Made by a program: the position numbers and the translations under genes
In this document: positions 17,584 through 26,248 of the stretch, one piece after another
How positions within the stretch are numbered: position 1 is the first letter of the stretch
Layout: each line of letters begins with the position of its first letter
The notes under the pieces: generated by a model
What the model was told of the DNA's origin: nothing
Databases searched by the model: none
What the model saw: only the letters and a program-made list of their open reading frames with translations
From: Rikenellaceae bacterium
GTDB taxonomy: Bacteria; Bacteroidota; Bacteroidia; Bacteroidales; Rikenellaceae
DNA length: 64,000 bases
Direction of reading: 5' to 3'
NCBI GenBank assembly: GCA_015060015.1
Contig: SUZG01000001.1
Coordinates: forward strand, 149,605-213,604

Positions 17584-18648
17584 ATGCTCGACGAACGACT
17601 CTTTTATTTCATACACGGAATGGTTACAATGTACTTTCTTGTAGCCGGTCTTCATCGCGTCAATCGCGAAAACGCCTCTCGCTTGGAGCATTTCTGCGGT
17701 TATGTGCTGCTCTATTGGTTCTTTATCGAAGCCAAGGATCTGGTCTTTTATCTGGCACCGGTCTTTCGTGATAACTACATCTCCAACCTGCTGATTCTTA
17801 TCGATATGACGGCGGTGACGGCGGGTTGTAGCTTCGTCATTGAGCTGCTCAATCCGGGGTGGTTTACCCTTCGACGGGCCTTCGTGCTTGTCTCTCCATT
17901 TCTGTTGTCTATCTCTGCCTACGCCCTTACCGAGGCGGAGTGGATTATGCACGCCACCTTCATATTTGTAGTATGCTATTCAATAGGTTTTACTATCTAT
18001 ATGGTCTATGCGGTGCGTCGCTATAACCGTATGTTGAGGGAGAACTTCTCCAATATCGAGTATGTGCATGTGCGATGGCTCAAAGGCGTTGCCGTTATGC
18101 TGGCTGTGTGTCTGGTGGTGTGGATTATCTCCTGCTACTATTCGTCGTGGGTTGTCGATAGCTGTTATCAGGTATTGCTCCTGCTCTTGTGGGTTGTGAC
18201 CCTCTACTTCGCTGACCGTCAGCATACTCCGCAGATAGCCCTCGCTTCGGGCGTGAGTGTGAAGCCCGATGGAGATAATCTGATAATGACCCTGCTGGAA
18301 CGCAATCTCGAGCAGTTGATGCACGAGAAGAAGGTGTGGATGGAGCCTCACTTGACGCTTCCCGATTTGGCCTCACTTGTGGGAACGAATCGCACCTATC
18401 TGTCGAACTATCTGAACAATACGCTTCACACAACCTTCTACGACTACATCAACGGCTTCCGTTTGGAGGCGGCATTAGCTCTGCTCAACGACCCCGATAG
18501 CTCGCTGACGATGGTCGAGCTGGCCGAGTCGTGTGGTTTTAACTCCACCTCGACTTTCCGACGGGTCTTTGTGCGTGCTATGGGTTGTTCCTATGTCGAT
18601 TATCGCAACAGTATTCTCGCTGAAAAGCAGCCCCAAGAGGGGATTTGA
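17584..18648 (+). CDS. AraC-family regulator with multi-spanning membrane domain
   Basis: A 354-residue protein with six or seven hydrophobic helices over residues 1-215, then a linker and a C-terminal AraC/XylS double HTH (about 255-350). The latter includes LPDLASLVGTNRTYLSNYLN and the second helix region MVELAESCGFNSTSTFRRVF. This architecture suggests a membrane-embedded sensor that binds DNA directly. The start MLDERLFYF is chosen because both promoter candidates lie upstream and a longer frame from 17449 would overlap them. Four 19-bp repeats begin about 60 bp downstream, before the next operon, and are candidate binding sites. Confidence 0.85.
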   Translation: MLDERLFYFIHGMVTMYFLVAGLHRVNRENASRLEHFCGYVLLYWFFIEAKDLVFYLAPVFRDNYISNLLILIDMTAVTAGCSFVIELLNPGWFTLRRAFVLVSPFLLSISAYALTEAEWIMHATFIFVVCYSIGFTIYMVYAVRRYNRMLRENFSNIEYVHVRWLKGVAVMLAVCLVVWIISCYYSSWVVDSCYQVLLLLLWVVTLYFADRQHTPQIALASGVSVKPDGDNLIMTLLERNLEQLMHEKKVWMEPHLTLPDLASLVGTNRTYLSNYLNNTLHTTFYDYINGFRLEAALALLNDPDSSLTMVELAESCGFNSTSTFRRVFVRAMGCSYVDYRNSILAEKQPQEGI

Positions 18649-18677
18649 TAGGCTGAAAGGTCGTTTTTGATGCAATG

Positions 18678-18704
18678 AAAGGTCGCCAGCAGGGCGGCCT
18701 TTTT
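18678..18704 (+). terminator. Terminator after the AraC regulator
   Basis: AAAGGTCGCC pairs with GGCGGCCTTT (one G-U pair), followed by TTTTT. The next promoter element starts at its end. Confidence 0.75.
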
Positions 18705-18711
18705 AACTTTG
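18704..18711 (+). promoter_or_regulatory. -7 element before the tandem repeats
   Basis: TAACTTTG matches TAnnTTTG. It partly overlaps the upstream terminator's T-run, and no good -33 element is seen. If used, the tandem repeats would lie in the 5' UTR. Confidence 0.35.
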
Positions 18712-18786
18712 TAGTATCACTAACACAAAGTGGTATCATCAGCACAAAGTGGTATCACTAACACAAAGTAGTATCATCAGTACAAA
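18711..18786 (+). repeat. Four 19-bp tandem repeats upstream of a membrane-protein operon
   Basis: Units at 18711-18729, 18730-18748, 18749-18767 and 18768-18786 share GTRGTATCA at the start and ACAAA at the end. Units 1 and 3 share one interior (CTAAC), and units 2 and 4 share another (TCAGY), so the array alternates A-B-A-B. It ends 18 bp before the ATG at 18805. Confidence 0.85.
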
Positions 18787-18804
18787 ACATAAAACATTGA
18801 ATAT

Positions 18805-19971
18805 ATGAAACGACTTTTATTATTACTCTCTCTGCTGTTTATGGGAGTTATGACACTCTCGGCCAAGGAGAATGATGAGAAGAAGAGTTTGTCTGCGGAC
18901 GAACGCACTGCCCTGATTCAGAAGACGCTTGCCTCTCGCGAGGTTAAGCTTGTCGTTGAGCCGTGGGGCGGTAAGGGTATTGAGTGTAAGGAGCTCACTC
19001 GGTCGGCTAACGGCTATGTAGCTGACAAGAAGGCCGAGAAGGTATTCTTCGACCGTGGTTATACCTTCACTCCCGTAGCCTTTGTCGATGGTTTTCGCTA
19101 TATCTTCGAGCATGAAGGCAAGTTCTATTGTGCTACCACGAGTGAGGTGCGGTTGGCTGATGCGGCCGATTGCGAGGAGCTCTCGTTTATGATTCAAGGT
19201 AAAAGCAACCAGATGAACACGGCTGCGGGTCGTTTCTATGGCTCATCGTCGGCGTTGTGGATGATGCTTCTGATTATGGGTGCGGCAGCTGTGGTGGCTC
19301 TGCTCTACTTTAAGTGTGGTATGAAGTCGCTACGCACCATTGTCTTGATTGTAATGCCGGCAGCCATCTTGGTCTTCTCGCTGATTGAGATTTACGGCTA
19401 TATCAAGTTCGGCGGCGATATCTTCTGGTGGTGCGAGTACGAACGCTACGGCTTCTTCGGCTCGCTGTTCAGGGTCTTCCCCTTTGCTCTTATGGTTGCG
19501 GCACAGGTATTCAGCATCAAGCTCTACGAGAAGGTGCTGTTTGAGGGCAACGACGACCCCGATGACGACAACCGCAAAATCAGCCTCAAACCCGCAGCGT
19601 GGAGTCTGGCACTCTGTATTCCGGTTCTGATTGTGATAATCCTCATTCTGGGCTCTATGGACCTTGAAAACACTATCCTTATGGATATTCTGGGTGTTGG
19701 AGGCTTCCTTGTGACGCTGGGCGTGGGTCTTGTGATATCGTTCCGCCGCAATGTCAAGAACTTCGGTGCGGTGTCGGGTCTGTGGGTTACAATCTTCTCG
19801 ATTGTCTATATTATCGGCTGTATCATCTCGGCTATTGCTATGATTACCCTTATTGTGCAAATCATCTGGCAGATACTTGTGGTCGTTGGTACGATCATAA
19901 TCCTGATGATGCTGGGCTACCGTCGCCGCGTTTATCGCAACGGTCGTGTCTATGAAGAGATTCATTATTAA
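18805..19971 (+). CDS. Hypothetical membrane protein with signal peptide
   Basis: A 388-residue protein that I do not recognise. A cleavable signal peptide (1-20, ending LSAKE) precedes a soluble extracytoplasmic domain (about 25-145). Six or seven transmembrane helices follow, starting near 150, with an acidic loop EGNDDPDDDNRK around 250 and a basic C-terminus YRRRVYRNGRVYEEIHY. First gene of a three-gene operon (30-bp and 51-bp gaps) preceded by the tandem repeats. An envelope sensing or stress role is only inferred from the neighbouring membrane AraC regulator. Confidence 0.7.
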   Translation: MKRLLLLLSLLFMGVMTLSAKENDEKKSLSADERTALIQKTLASREVKLVVEPWGGKGIECKELTRSANGYVADKKAEKVFFDRGYTFTPVAFVDGFRYIFEHEGKFYCATTSEVRLADAADCEELSFMIQGKSNQMNTAAGRFYGSSSALWMMLLIMGAAAVVALLYFKCGMKSLRTIVLIVMPAAILVFSLIEIYGYIKFGGDIFWWCEYERYGFFGSLFRVFPFALMVAAQVFSIKLYEKVLFEGNDDPDDDNRKISLKPAAWSLALCIPVLIVIILILGSMDLENTILMDILGVGGFLVTLGVGLVISFRRNVKNFGAVSGLWVTIFSIVYIIGCIISAIAMITLIVQIIWQILVVVGTIIILMMLGYRRRVYRNGRVYEEIHY

Positions 19972-20001
19972 CGGAATATTAATCCATAAAAAACAATTTT
20001 T

Positions 20002-20307
20002 ATGAGCAACAAATTAGGTTTGATTGGAGGCTGGTGGCGTGTTTGTGCTTCTGGCTTTGGTTTGGGTGTTGATGCTGCACGAGCTGTCGGTATTGTAGTT
20101 TTCATTTTATCTATTATCTTTGTAGTCGGTATCGCCATTATATGGTGGATAGTGAAGTTCTTCATCAATCGCAACAAGGAGAAGAAGGCTGCCGAGGCTG
20201 CCGCACAATCTGCTGCCGAGCCCGCAGCACAACCCGCAGCACAGCCTGTAACGGAGGATGCACCGGAGGCCGAGGTGAAGGTGAAGGCGGAGGATGAAGC
20301 CGTTTAA
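20002..20307 (+). CDS. Small single-pass membrane protein with Ala/Pro/Glu tail
   Basis: A 101-residue protein. A Gly/Trp-rich N-terminus (LGLIGGWWRV) leads into one long hydrophobic segment (about 28-52), then a basic patch FINRNKEKK and a low-complexity Ala/Pro/Glu tail. The topology is probably an inside tail by the positive-inside rule. No family recognised. Middle gene of the 18805-20763 operon; the tail resembles flexible linkers that reach a partner or the cell wall. Confidence 0.6.
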   Translation: MSNKLGLIGGWWRVCASGFGLGVDAARAVGIVVFILSIIFVVGIAIIWWIVKFFINRNKEKKAAEAAAQSAAEPAAQPAAQPVTEDAPEAEVKVKAEDEAV

Positions 20308-20358
20308 TTTAGCAAAAGAGAGATGTAGATACATTCTATTAACTTTAAATTTATTACT

Positions 20359-20763
20359 ATGAAGAAACTTTTATTTATGTTCGCAATGGCTGTGGCTATG
20401 TTCGCAGCGTCTTGTGGTAGCTCTAACACACCGAGTGATGCCGTTACCGAGATTTACTCATTGATAATGGCTGGCAAGTATGAGGCTGTTGCCGATTGTT
20501 TCCAGTACGACAATGTCAAGCCCGAGGAGATGGAGCAGGCAAAGGCTATGATTGTGTCGCTGTTCAGCGAGAAGATGGCTCCGAAGTTGGAGCAGAAGGG
20601 TGGCTTGAAGGGTGTTGAGACCCTCGAAGAGGTTATCGCCGAGGATGGCCAGAGTGCAACCGTCAAGGTAAAGATGATTTACGGTGATGGCTCGGAGGAG
20701 ACTCAGGATGTTAAGATGGTTCTTAACGACAAGGGCGAGTGGAAGGCTTCAATGAGCAAATAG
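20359..20763 (+). CDS. DUF4878-type lipoprotein
   Basis: A 134-residue lipoprotein with lipobox AASC (Cys at about 19). The mature part resembles the NTF2-like fold of DUF4878 proteins (ending EWKASMSK). It contains the SDAVTEIYSLIMAGKYEAV helix and a beta-sheet segment with ATVKVKMIYGDGSEETQDVKM. Such proteins are common in Bacteroidales envelopes and have no assigned function. Last gene of the operon, followed by a strong terminator. Confidence 0.75.
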   Translation: MKKLLFMFAMAVAMFAASCGSSNTPSDAVTEIYSLIMAGKYEAVADCFQYDNVKPEEMEQAKAMIVSLFSEKMAPKLEQKGGLKGVETLEEVIAEDGQSATVKVKMIYGDGSEETQDVKMVLNDKGEWKASMSK

Positions 20764-20785
20764 TGATTCCACGCTTGTAAAAGCA

Positions 20786-20820
20786 AGAGCCTGTCCCAAC
20801 GCGGACAGGCTCTTTTTTTT
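20786..20820 (+). terminator. Terminator of the membrane-protein operon
   Basis: AGAGCCTGTCC pairs perfectly with GGACAGGCTCT around a 6-base loop, followed by eight Ts. It works on the plus strand only. Confidence 0.9.
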
Positions 20821-20919
20821 GGTAATAATGCAAAAAGCGGTGCTTGGGTTAAAATATAAGTGGTTGTTTATTTGTAAATTACAGCGATATTTTAGAGATT
20901 AGTAGAAAAATGTGTTTGC

Positions 20920-21525
20920 CTACATCTTTTTCAGTCGTCGCAGGGCATCTTCGGCCTTGTAGCTGTAATCGAAGTTGGGCTGTATGACCATCTGGTTCTG
21001 GCGGTTTATAGCACCCCAGCCGCCTCCTACAACCTTCACAATGGCAAACCCGTCGCTGTCGAAGTTGTGTACATTCTCATATTGTGGTGTTATGTGCCAC
21101 TCGCCAAAGTGATTAAGGAAGCCGTATAGCTCGGTTGCGGGGTCTTGTGCATACCACAGCTCGATGCCCGCCATACGCCCCTTGTGTATTGAGCCGATAG
21201 CCTCATCGCAGTCCACCGCCGATGAGAAAACCGGCTTGATGACCCACTGACCCAGCGGGTTTATTGCTCCGTAGTAGTTCCCCGGCTTGACGCGAGCCAT
21301 ACCGTTTGAGAAACGCTGTGCCGATTTGAATTGTGGCTTGATGACCCACACGCCAAGGTCGCCGAGGTAGCCGTATAGCCCCGTTGCGGGGTCTTCGGTG
21401 GGTGTCATCATTCGGGATATGCCCTCCATCTGACCGGATAGCGGTGTCTGGTTTGTGTAGAACAGCGATGTGCAGGCGGTTGTGCCTACCATCAGCATCA
21501 GGGCGGTTATAAGACGAATTTTCAT
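20920..21525 (-). CDS. WG-repeat lipoprotein
   Basis: A 201-residue lipoprotein (lipobox TTAC, Cys at about 18). It contains about four WG-type repeats (YGYLGDLGVWVIKPQF, YGAINPLGQWVIKPVF, YGFLNHFGEWHITPQY, WGAINRQNQMVIQPNF). These beta-rich repeats are a protein-interaction scaffold in the WG family; no partner is evident. A promoter (TTG-N20-TACTTTTG) lies close upstream with a leader of about 10 nt. The gene is monocistronic. Confidence 0.85.
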   Translation of the reverse strand: MKIRLITALMLMVGTTACTSLFYTNQTPLSGQMEGISRMMTPTEDPATGLYGYLGDLGVWVIKPQFKSAQRFSNGMARVKPGNYYGAINPLGQWVIKPVFSSAVDCDEAIGSIHKGRMAGIELWYAQDPATELYGFLNHFGEWHITPQYENVHNFDSDGFAIVKVVGGGWGAINRQNQMVIQPNFDYSYKAEDALRRLKKM

Positions 21526-21541
21526 AGCTTTTTTGTTTTCT

Positions 21542-21572
21542 CAAAAGTAGCCTGCCACACCCTGAAAACCAA
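21542..21572 (-). promoter_or_regulatory. Promoter of the WG-repeat lipoprotein gene
   Basis: On the minus strand, TTG (21572-21570) is 20 bp from TACTTTTG (21549-21542), matching the Bacteroidetes consensus. Confidence 0.5.
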
Positions 21573-21604
21573 GTCATACGGTATATTTTACCTGATGACA
21601 CAAC

Positions 21605-21638
21605 AAAAGGCCGCCCAACCCGCAAGTTGCACAGCCTT
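21605..21638 (-). terminator. Weak terminator of the second FadL-like gene
   Basis: On the minus strand AAGGCTG pairs with the complementary CGGCCTT across a long loop, followed by TTGTTG. The stem is short and the U-tract broken. Confidence 0.4.
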
Positions 21639-21690
21639 CTGTTATGTTTGTATCTTCTCCCGACCTATCCCCGAACGGGGTTGCCTGCCT

Positions 21691-23346
21691 CTAAAAACGA
21701 TATCCGATAGTGAGGACAGCGTACTGGCGGCGGAACGATGTAGAGTACAATGGCGACTCGGTATTTACCTCACCCATAGCGTCATCAGCCCAGTAGAGGT
21801 AGTACTCGGTCATCTTGTTGCGTATGTTCTGGTACGCAAAGTCGAATGTCGTGCGACCAAGCGAGAAGCCTATACCTGCCGTAACGGCTGATGTTCTGTA
21901 ATTCTGCGGACGACCACGATACTCCGACTTGTCGTGACGCAGCATCGATGCTTGCAGACCATAACCGGCACGCAGTGCGAGGAATGGCAGCGGCTTAATT
22001 TCGCCACCCACGCGAATTGTGTTGGCAGCCTTGTAGCTATCCTTTACCTGCTCGCGATACACATCCTTCGAGATATCAAATCCGTTAGGCACACCCTGCA
22101 TACGGATACCATTGTACCATGTGCGTTCGTAGTCCACCGACAGAAGTGCCATATTGCCAAAGGTGTATGACAGACCAAACATCAGTCGCGAAGGCGAGTT
22201 CATATCCCACGCATTCTCGCCCTTGTCCGAGAGTACGGGCGTCAGGTCGCCATCGTTGCTGTTCTCCGAGAGGCTGAAATTCGTACCCATAAAGGCCTGA
22301 TAGTCGCGTTCCAGCGAGTAGCTCGTAGGCGTGTGGAACGCCATACCTATACGCAGCGAGGGTGTCGGGCGGTAGATAGCACCAATCTTGAAGTTGATAC
22401 CCGTACCCGAGATATTCACCATCTGGTCGTAGTCCATCCACTCGGCGGGGGTTGCCAGCGGAGTGCCGTCGGGGTATCGTGCCTCACCATCATAGAGATA
22501 GTCCTCCGAGTAGTAGAAGCCACGCTTCCAATTTACAATCTGCATACCGAGTGTAGCACCCACATAGAGCTTGTTCGTAAAGTTCATACCCAGCGAGAGG
22601 TCAATCTCGCTTATTGCACCACGCGACTCCACGCCTAATGTATGACCTACGCCGGCATTGGAGCCTATGCGGTTAGCGTTGGTCCAATACATACCCAGAG
22701 CATCCTGCTCGGCATCCAGCAGATAGCCGTTATATGCCAGTATGCCACCCCAGTAGTATGAGTCGCGGAAGTCATAGTTCAGCGGGCCGTTAGGCTCCTG
22801 TGGGAATACGCCACCCTGACCCATCTGCAACGAGAAGGCGTCGGTGATTGAACGCAGAGGCGACACCGAGGGGTCGCTTGCCGAGTGATAGCCGTAACGA
22901 TAGTTAAGGTCGGCGATGCGGTTGTAGCCAATGCCGAAGTTCATCGACACGAGCTTGGTGTTGCTCTGCTCATATACTTTCAGCACAAGGCTTGCGTTAC
23001 CCATCGAGAAGCGATTGATGTGGTTCTTGCCCCAGCTCTCTGCCGAGTTCTTTGAACGCTGGAAGCCCATCATAGGCGTTACCGACACCTCGTTTGTGCG
23101 ATACATACCCAAGCCTGCGGGGTTGATACCCATCGAGGCGACGTCGCCACCCAACGATGTGAAGGCTCCCGCCAAAGCCATAGAACGTGCCGACCCGAAG
23201 CCGAAGCCCACCTGCGAGAGCTCATAGATGTCGCTTGTCATCATACCGTCGCGGTCCCAAAGCAGACCGCCGAAGCTCTGTGCCGAAATGGTCAGCGTGG
23301 ATATCATCGCCACCGCTGCCATACATATCTTTCCGAAAAATCTCAT
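21691..23346 (-). CDS. Second OmpP1/FadL-like outer membrane protein
   Basis: A 551-residue outer membrane barrel with signal peptide (1-22, ISAQS). It has the FadL-type N-terminal region RSMALAGAFTSLGGDVASMGINPAGLGMYR, including NPAG, and repeated amphipathic strands ending LTIGYRF with the C-terminal aromatic expected for outer membrane insertion. Longer than and distinct from the FadL-like protein at 1019-2521. Function by family: uptake of hydrophobic compounds or a surface porin. It is followed 65 bp downstream by the WG-repeat region in the same direction, but its own weak terminator separates them. Confidence 0.85.
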   Translation of the reverse strand: MRFFGKICMAAVAMISTLTISAQSFGGLLWDRDGMMTSDIYELSQVGFGFGSARSMALAGAFTSLGGDVASMGINPAGLGMYRTNEVSVTPMMGFQRSKNSAESWGKNHINRFSMGNASLVLKVYEQSNTKLVSMNFGIGYNRIADLNYRYGYHSASDPSVSPLRSITDAFSLQMGQGGVFPQEPNGPLNYDFRDSYYWGGILAYNGYLLDAEQDALGMYWTNANRIGSNAGVGHTLGVESRGAISEIDLSLGMNFTNKLYVGATLGMQIVNWKRGFYYSEDYLYDGEARYPDGTPLATPAEWMDYDQMVNISGTGINFKIGAIYRPTPSLRIGMAFHTPTSYSLERDYQAFMGTNFSLSENSNDGDLTPVLSDKGENAWDMNSPSRLMFGLSYTFGNMALLSVDYERTWYNGIRMQGVPNGFDISKDVYREQVKDSYKAANTIRVGGEIKPLPFLALRAGYGLQASMLRHDKSEYRGRPQNYRTSAVTAGIGFSLGRTTFDFAYQNIRNKMTEYYLYWADDAMGEVNTESPLYSTSFRRQYAVLTIGYRF

Positions 23347-23391
23347 ACCTGTTCTGTTTCAGTTGTTTCCCTGTGAATATTTACCATAATC

Positions 23392-23420
23392 GGGCAATGC
23401 AGTCCTGCGACCGATTGCCC
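23392..23420. other. Hairpin between two envelope genes
   Basis: GGGCAAT and ATTGCCC pair perfectly across about 15 bases, 14 bp after the stop of the Ser/Gly-rich lipoprotein gene. No U-tract on either strand, so it may be a 3'-end stabiliser rather than a terminator. Confidence 0.45.
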
Positions 23421-23433
23421 GTTTATATCTCAA

Positions 23434-25077
23434 CTATCTGCCACCACGCGATGAACTGCCACCGCCGCGAGAGCCTCCGCCTCCGCCGTAGCTGCCTCCG
23501 CCGCTGTAACCTCCGCCACGAGAGCCGCTGTAACTGCTTCCGCTACTTCCGCTGCTGTAACTGCTGCTACGCGATGATGAACGCGACGACGAGCTGCTTG
23601 AAGAACTTGACGAAGAACGTGATGACGTTGAAGAACTCTTCTTCTCCTGCTGCTGGCGATATGCCGTACCGCGAGAAGAGCCGCGAGAAGATGACGAACT
23701 TGAAGTGTTGCCTACCTGCTTACGCGATGTCGAGCTTCCGCTGTTGTAGCTGCTGCCGCGTGAAGAGTTTGAATTACCTCCGCTGTTGTAGCTGCTGCCG
23801 CGAGAAGAGTTTGAACTACCTCCGCGATATGAAGTACCGCTTCCGCGTGATGTTGAGCTGCCACTGTTATAGCTTGTGCCGCTTGTGCCACGCGATGATG
23901 AACTACCGCTGGTGTAGCCGCTGCCACGCGACGAAGAGCCACCCTGACCGCGACTTACCGAGCCCGGAGTGCGGTTTGTTGTGGTGTTGCCACCGCGATT
24001 TACCGTTGCCGACGAGTTGTTGTTGCCTCGTGAGCCGCCCTGACCATATACATTACCCGTGCTTGGAGAACGATATGGAGTGCTGCGACCGGAGCCGCGG
24101 TTTATCGTGCCACGCGTACCGCCGTTTGACGAGAACTTGTTGCCGTCAATACGCTGGTTGTTGCCGCGAGAGCCGTAGTAACGGTTGTCATAGCGAGGGC
24201 CTCCCCAATGGTCGGGGCCGTGGTGGTGATGATCGCCCCAGTAATGGTTGTGATGATGGTGGTGGTGTCCCCAGCAGGGGCTGTAATAGTATGGATGGTA
24301 GTATCCGCCGCATCCCCACCAGAGATCGATACCCCAACCCCAGTAGCTGCGATAGCAGATGTTCCAGTTCCAGTCATACCACGAGTAGTGTGGATAACCC
24401 CACCACGAATAGTACCAGGGGTCGAAGCTTGTCCAGCCGTAGTACCAGGGCGAGTAGGCATATACAGTAGCATTTGCCGCACCCCATGTGCCGAACATCG
24501 AGGTAATGTATTTAGGCTCAACCCATACCTGGTCGCCCGCAACCATAATGTTGTAGAACGCAGGGTCGTAGGCTGTTACATAGGTGTAAGCACCGCCGTA
24601 ACGCAGGTTGTAATAGCTCGAAGGCATACGATACGATGCCGACTTAAAGCCTTGCAGACGACGAGCATAGGCACTCTCGTAAGAGTCGGCCACATAACTC
24701 TGATAGGGGTTGCTGTAAGCACTGTAAGTGGTGTATGTAGGCTCGTCCTCGACGATGATTATACCGTCCGAGTCGGTGCGATAGCTCTGCTCCACAAGGC
24801 GTTGAGCCGATGAAGCCTGCTCGCGAGCCGCCTCCGCCTCATAGCGGGCTGCCTCGGCCTCCCATTGAGCCTGCTGTGCTGCTGCCTCGGCACGGCGTGC
24901 CTCCGCCTCGGCTTTTCGTGCCTCGGCCTCTGCTCGCTGGCGTGCAGCGATAGCGTTAGTATCGTGAGTGGCATAGAGGTCATCATAGAACCCTGCTGAC
25001 GAGAGGAATGTCGATGTACATCCCACCATCAGTACGGCTGCCATAGCCGTTGCGAAAAACTTAACCATATTCTTCAT
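23434..25077 (-). CDS. Large low-complexity lipoprotein (coiled coil, Trp/Tyr/His core, Ser-Gly-Arg tail)
   Basis: A 547-residue lipoprotein (lipobox MVGC, Cys at about 18). Order: an Ala/Glu/Arg-rich coiled coil (about 45-95), a Tyr/Trp-rich domain with WGYPHYSWYDWNW and related strings (about 150-260), a His-rich patch (HHHHHH, then DHHHHG), and an Arg/Gly/Asn segment. The last ~200 residues are almost only Ser, Gly and Arg with repeated SSRGSSYNSG units. The start MKNMVKFF is chosen because it opens a lipoprotein signal and the promoter at 25257-25286 lies inside the longer frame. Function unknown; metal binding by the His patch or surface adhesion are guesses. Confidence 0.75.
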   Translation of the reverse strand: MKNMVKFFATAMAAVLMVGCTSTFLSSAGFYDDLYATHDTNAIAARQRAEAEARKAEAEARRAEAAAQQAQWEAEAARYEAEAAREQASSAQRLVEQSYRTDSDGIIIVEDEPTYTTYSAYSNPYQSYVADSYESAYARRLQGFKSASYRMPSSYYNLRYGGAYTYVTAYDPAFYNIMVAGDQVWVEPKYITSMFGTWGAANATVYAYSPWYYGWTSFDPWYYSWWGYPHYSWYDWNWNICYRSYWGWGIDLWWGCGGYYHPYYYSPCWGHHHHHHNHYWGDHHHHGPDHWGGPRYDNRYYGSRGNNQRIDGNKFSSNGGTRGTINRGSGRSTPYRSPSTGNVYGQGGSRGNNNSSATVNRGGNTTTNRTPGSVSRGQGGSSSRGSGYTSGSSSSRGTSGTSYNSGSSTSRGSGTSYRGGSSNSSRGSSYNSGGNSNSSRGSSYNSGSSTSRKQVGNTSSSSSSRGSSRGTAYRQQQEKKSSSTSSRSSSSSSSSSSSRSSSRSSSYSSGSSGSSYSGSRGGGYSGGGSYGGGGGSRGGGSSSRGGR

Positions 25078-25256
25078 AATGCTTCCTTTTTTGTAAGGGT
25101 TACACTCTGCTTCGGGCAACCGCAGCTGCCCCCTTTTGTAAATTAACGTATGAGGCCCGCCAATTATTATATCAACCATTGTACCAACCCATCTATCCGG
25201 ACGATTTTCTCTCTCCGCAGGTCGGATTTGCGGCGACACCATACCTAATTTGTTAC

Positions 25257-25286
25257 AAATATAGAAATTTTTCTCCAATAATCAAG
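25257..25286 (-). promoter_or_regulatory. Promoter of the low-complexity lipoprotein gene
   Basis: TTG (25286-25284) and TATATTTG (25264-25257) on the minus strand, 19-bp spacer. It predicts a leader of about 170 nt before the ATG at 25077 and rules out a start at 25278. Confidence 0.5.
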
Positions 25287-25356
25287 ATTATTGGCCTAAA
25301 AACAGATGTGTGCGAGTCCCGATGCCTTCGCCAGCAGCATCCGACCATCTGACGCC

Positions 25357-25400
25357 AAAAAAGTTTAGGGAGCAGAGGAAAAACTCCCCATACTCCCTAA
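25357..25400 (-). terminator. Terminator of the phage-derived operon
   Basis: On the minus strand, TTAGGGAG pairs with CTCCCTAA across about 20 bases and is followed by ACTTTTTT. It lies 26 bp after the last gene of the block. Confidence 0.7.
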
Positions 25401-25425
25401 TCAATCATACATCAGGCTTAACGCC

Positions 25426-25827
25426 CTAAAAATCAGTCAGTCGCCACCCCGTCTCCACGTCCTGACGCATAGCGAAAGCACCATTCTCGACACGCGACAT
25501 CGCCATCACGATAGGTATCATCACCTCACGCTTGCGGGTGTCAATCTTGTCATCGGGTCGGTGTCCTGTGAGCTGGCATACAGTGTCGATATATAGCCAT
25601 GTGTGGTTTTCCGAGGGTGGGGCATAACGCGAAATCATTCCTTTCAGCGTATCCAGCCCATAACGCTTGCGATAGGTGTCAAGCAGCACAAACATAGCAC
25701 GATAGCCCCACGGCATCGATATAAACTGCTTGAACTGGGCATCTTTCGAGGGGTGTACCTCGCCACGATAACGCACCTTCGAACGGCGTATGTTGCCCGG
25801 GTTGCAGTTTGACAGGCCTCTACTCAT
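25426..25827 (-). CDS. Structural protein P5-like (phage lysin-type) protein
   Basis: A 133-residue protein resembling the P5-like proteins of Bacteroidales phage regions. It begins MSRGLSNCNPGNIRRS and contains FKQFISMPWGYRAMFVLLDTY and YAPPSENHTWLYIDTVCQLTG. The family is usually interpreted as a peptidoglycan hydrolase, but I cannot point to proven catalytic residues. It overlaps the holin gene by 8 bp and is last in the operon, so holin and lysin form the expected lysis pair. Confidence 0.75.
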   Translation of the reverse strand: MSRGLSNCNPGNIRRSKVRYRGEVHPSKDAQFKQFISMPWGYRAMFVLLDTYRKRYGLDTLKGMISRYAPPSENHTWLYIDTVCQLTGHRPDDKIDTRKREVMIPIVMAMSRVENGAFAMRQDVETGWRLTDF

Positions 25828-26248
25828 CCTTCTCCACCTCCTCTCTGAGTTTGCTCCTTACCAGTCGTCGCAGGTGACGCAGCAGCGGAGCATCGCTTAT
25901 GCGGCAGGCATTTTCCAAAAACGACCACATCTCCACACCACATATAAACCCTGCCAGCAGGTTTGTCAGGTGTAGCTCCATAAATCCGAGCAGCAGCGTA
26001 TCTATCGTGAAGGCCATACACAGCGATATAATCGAGAAACCGAGCTTTTCGATTGTCCGCCACGCCTCGCGACTCTCGAAGTACCACGCCTTGCCGTAGC
26101 GGCGAGCCTCGCGATAGGAGGCCACCACGCCGGTCAGGAAGTCCCAGCCGATGAAGCCCACCAGAGCCCATATCATCGGCACAACGGGTGCAAACAGAGC
26201 CGCTATGGCCGCCACGCAGCCGCTACAATATTTGTACAATGCCTCCAT
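25820..26248 (-). CDS. Phage holin-family membrane protein
   Basis: A 142-residue protein with three or four hydrophobic helices (about 10-40, 75-95 and 97-115) between charged loops, including WDFLTGVVASYREARRYGKAW and ESREAWRTIEK, typical of the Bacteroidales phage holin family. The basic/acidic C-tail (LRHLRRLVRSKLREEVEKDE) is also usual. The start MEALYKYCSG is preferred because it matches the family's N-terminus and lessens the overlap with the upstream gene; an ATG at 26278 would add 10 residues. Predicted to permeabilise the inner membrane so the P5-like protein can reach the wall. Confidence 0.8.
   Translation of the reverse strand: MEALYKYCSGCVAAIAALFAPVVPMIWALVGFIGWDFLTGVVASYREARRYGKAWYFESREAWRTIEKLGFSIISLCMAFTIDTLLLGFMELHLTNLLAGFICGVEMWSFLENACRISDAPLLRHLRRLVRSKLREEVEKDE

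Noticed and set aside
18711..18786. CRISPR array
   Set aside because: Units are directly adjacent with no unique spacers, and no cas gene is present.
23187..24470. 427-codon open frame rich in Arg, Cys and Ser
   Set aside because: Antisense shadow of the Ser/Gly/Arg repeat gene; composition follows from its codon repeats.
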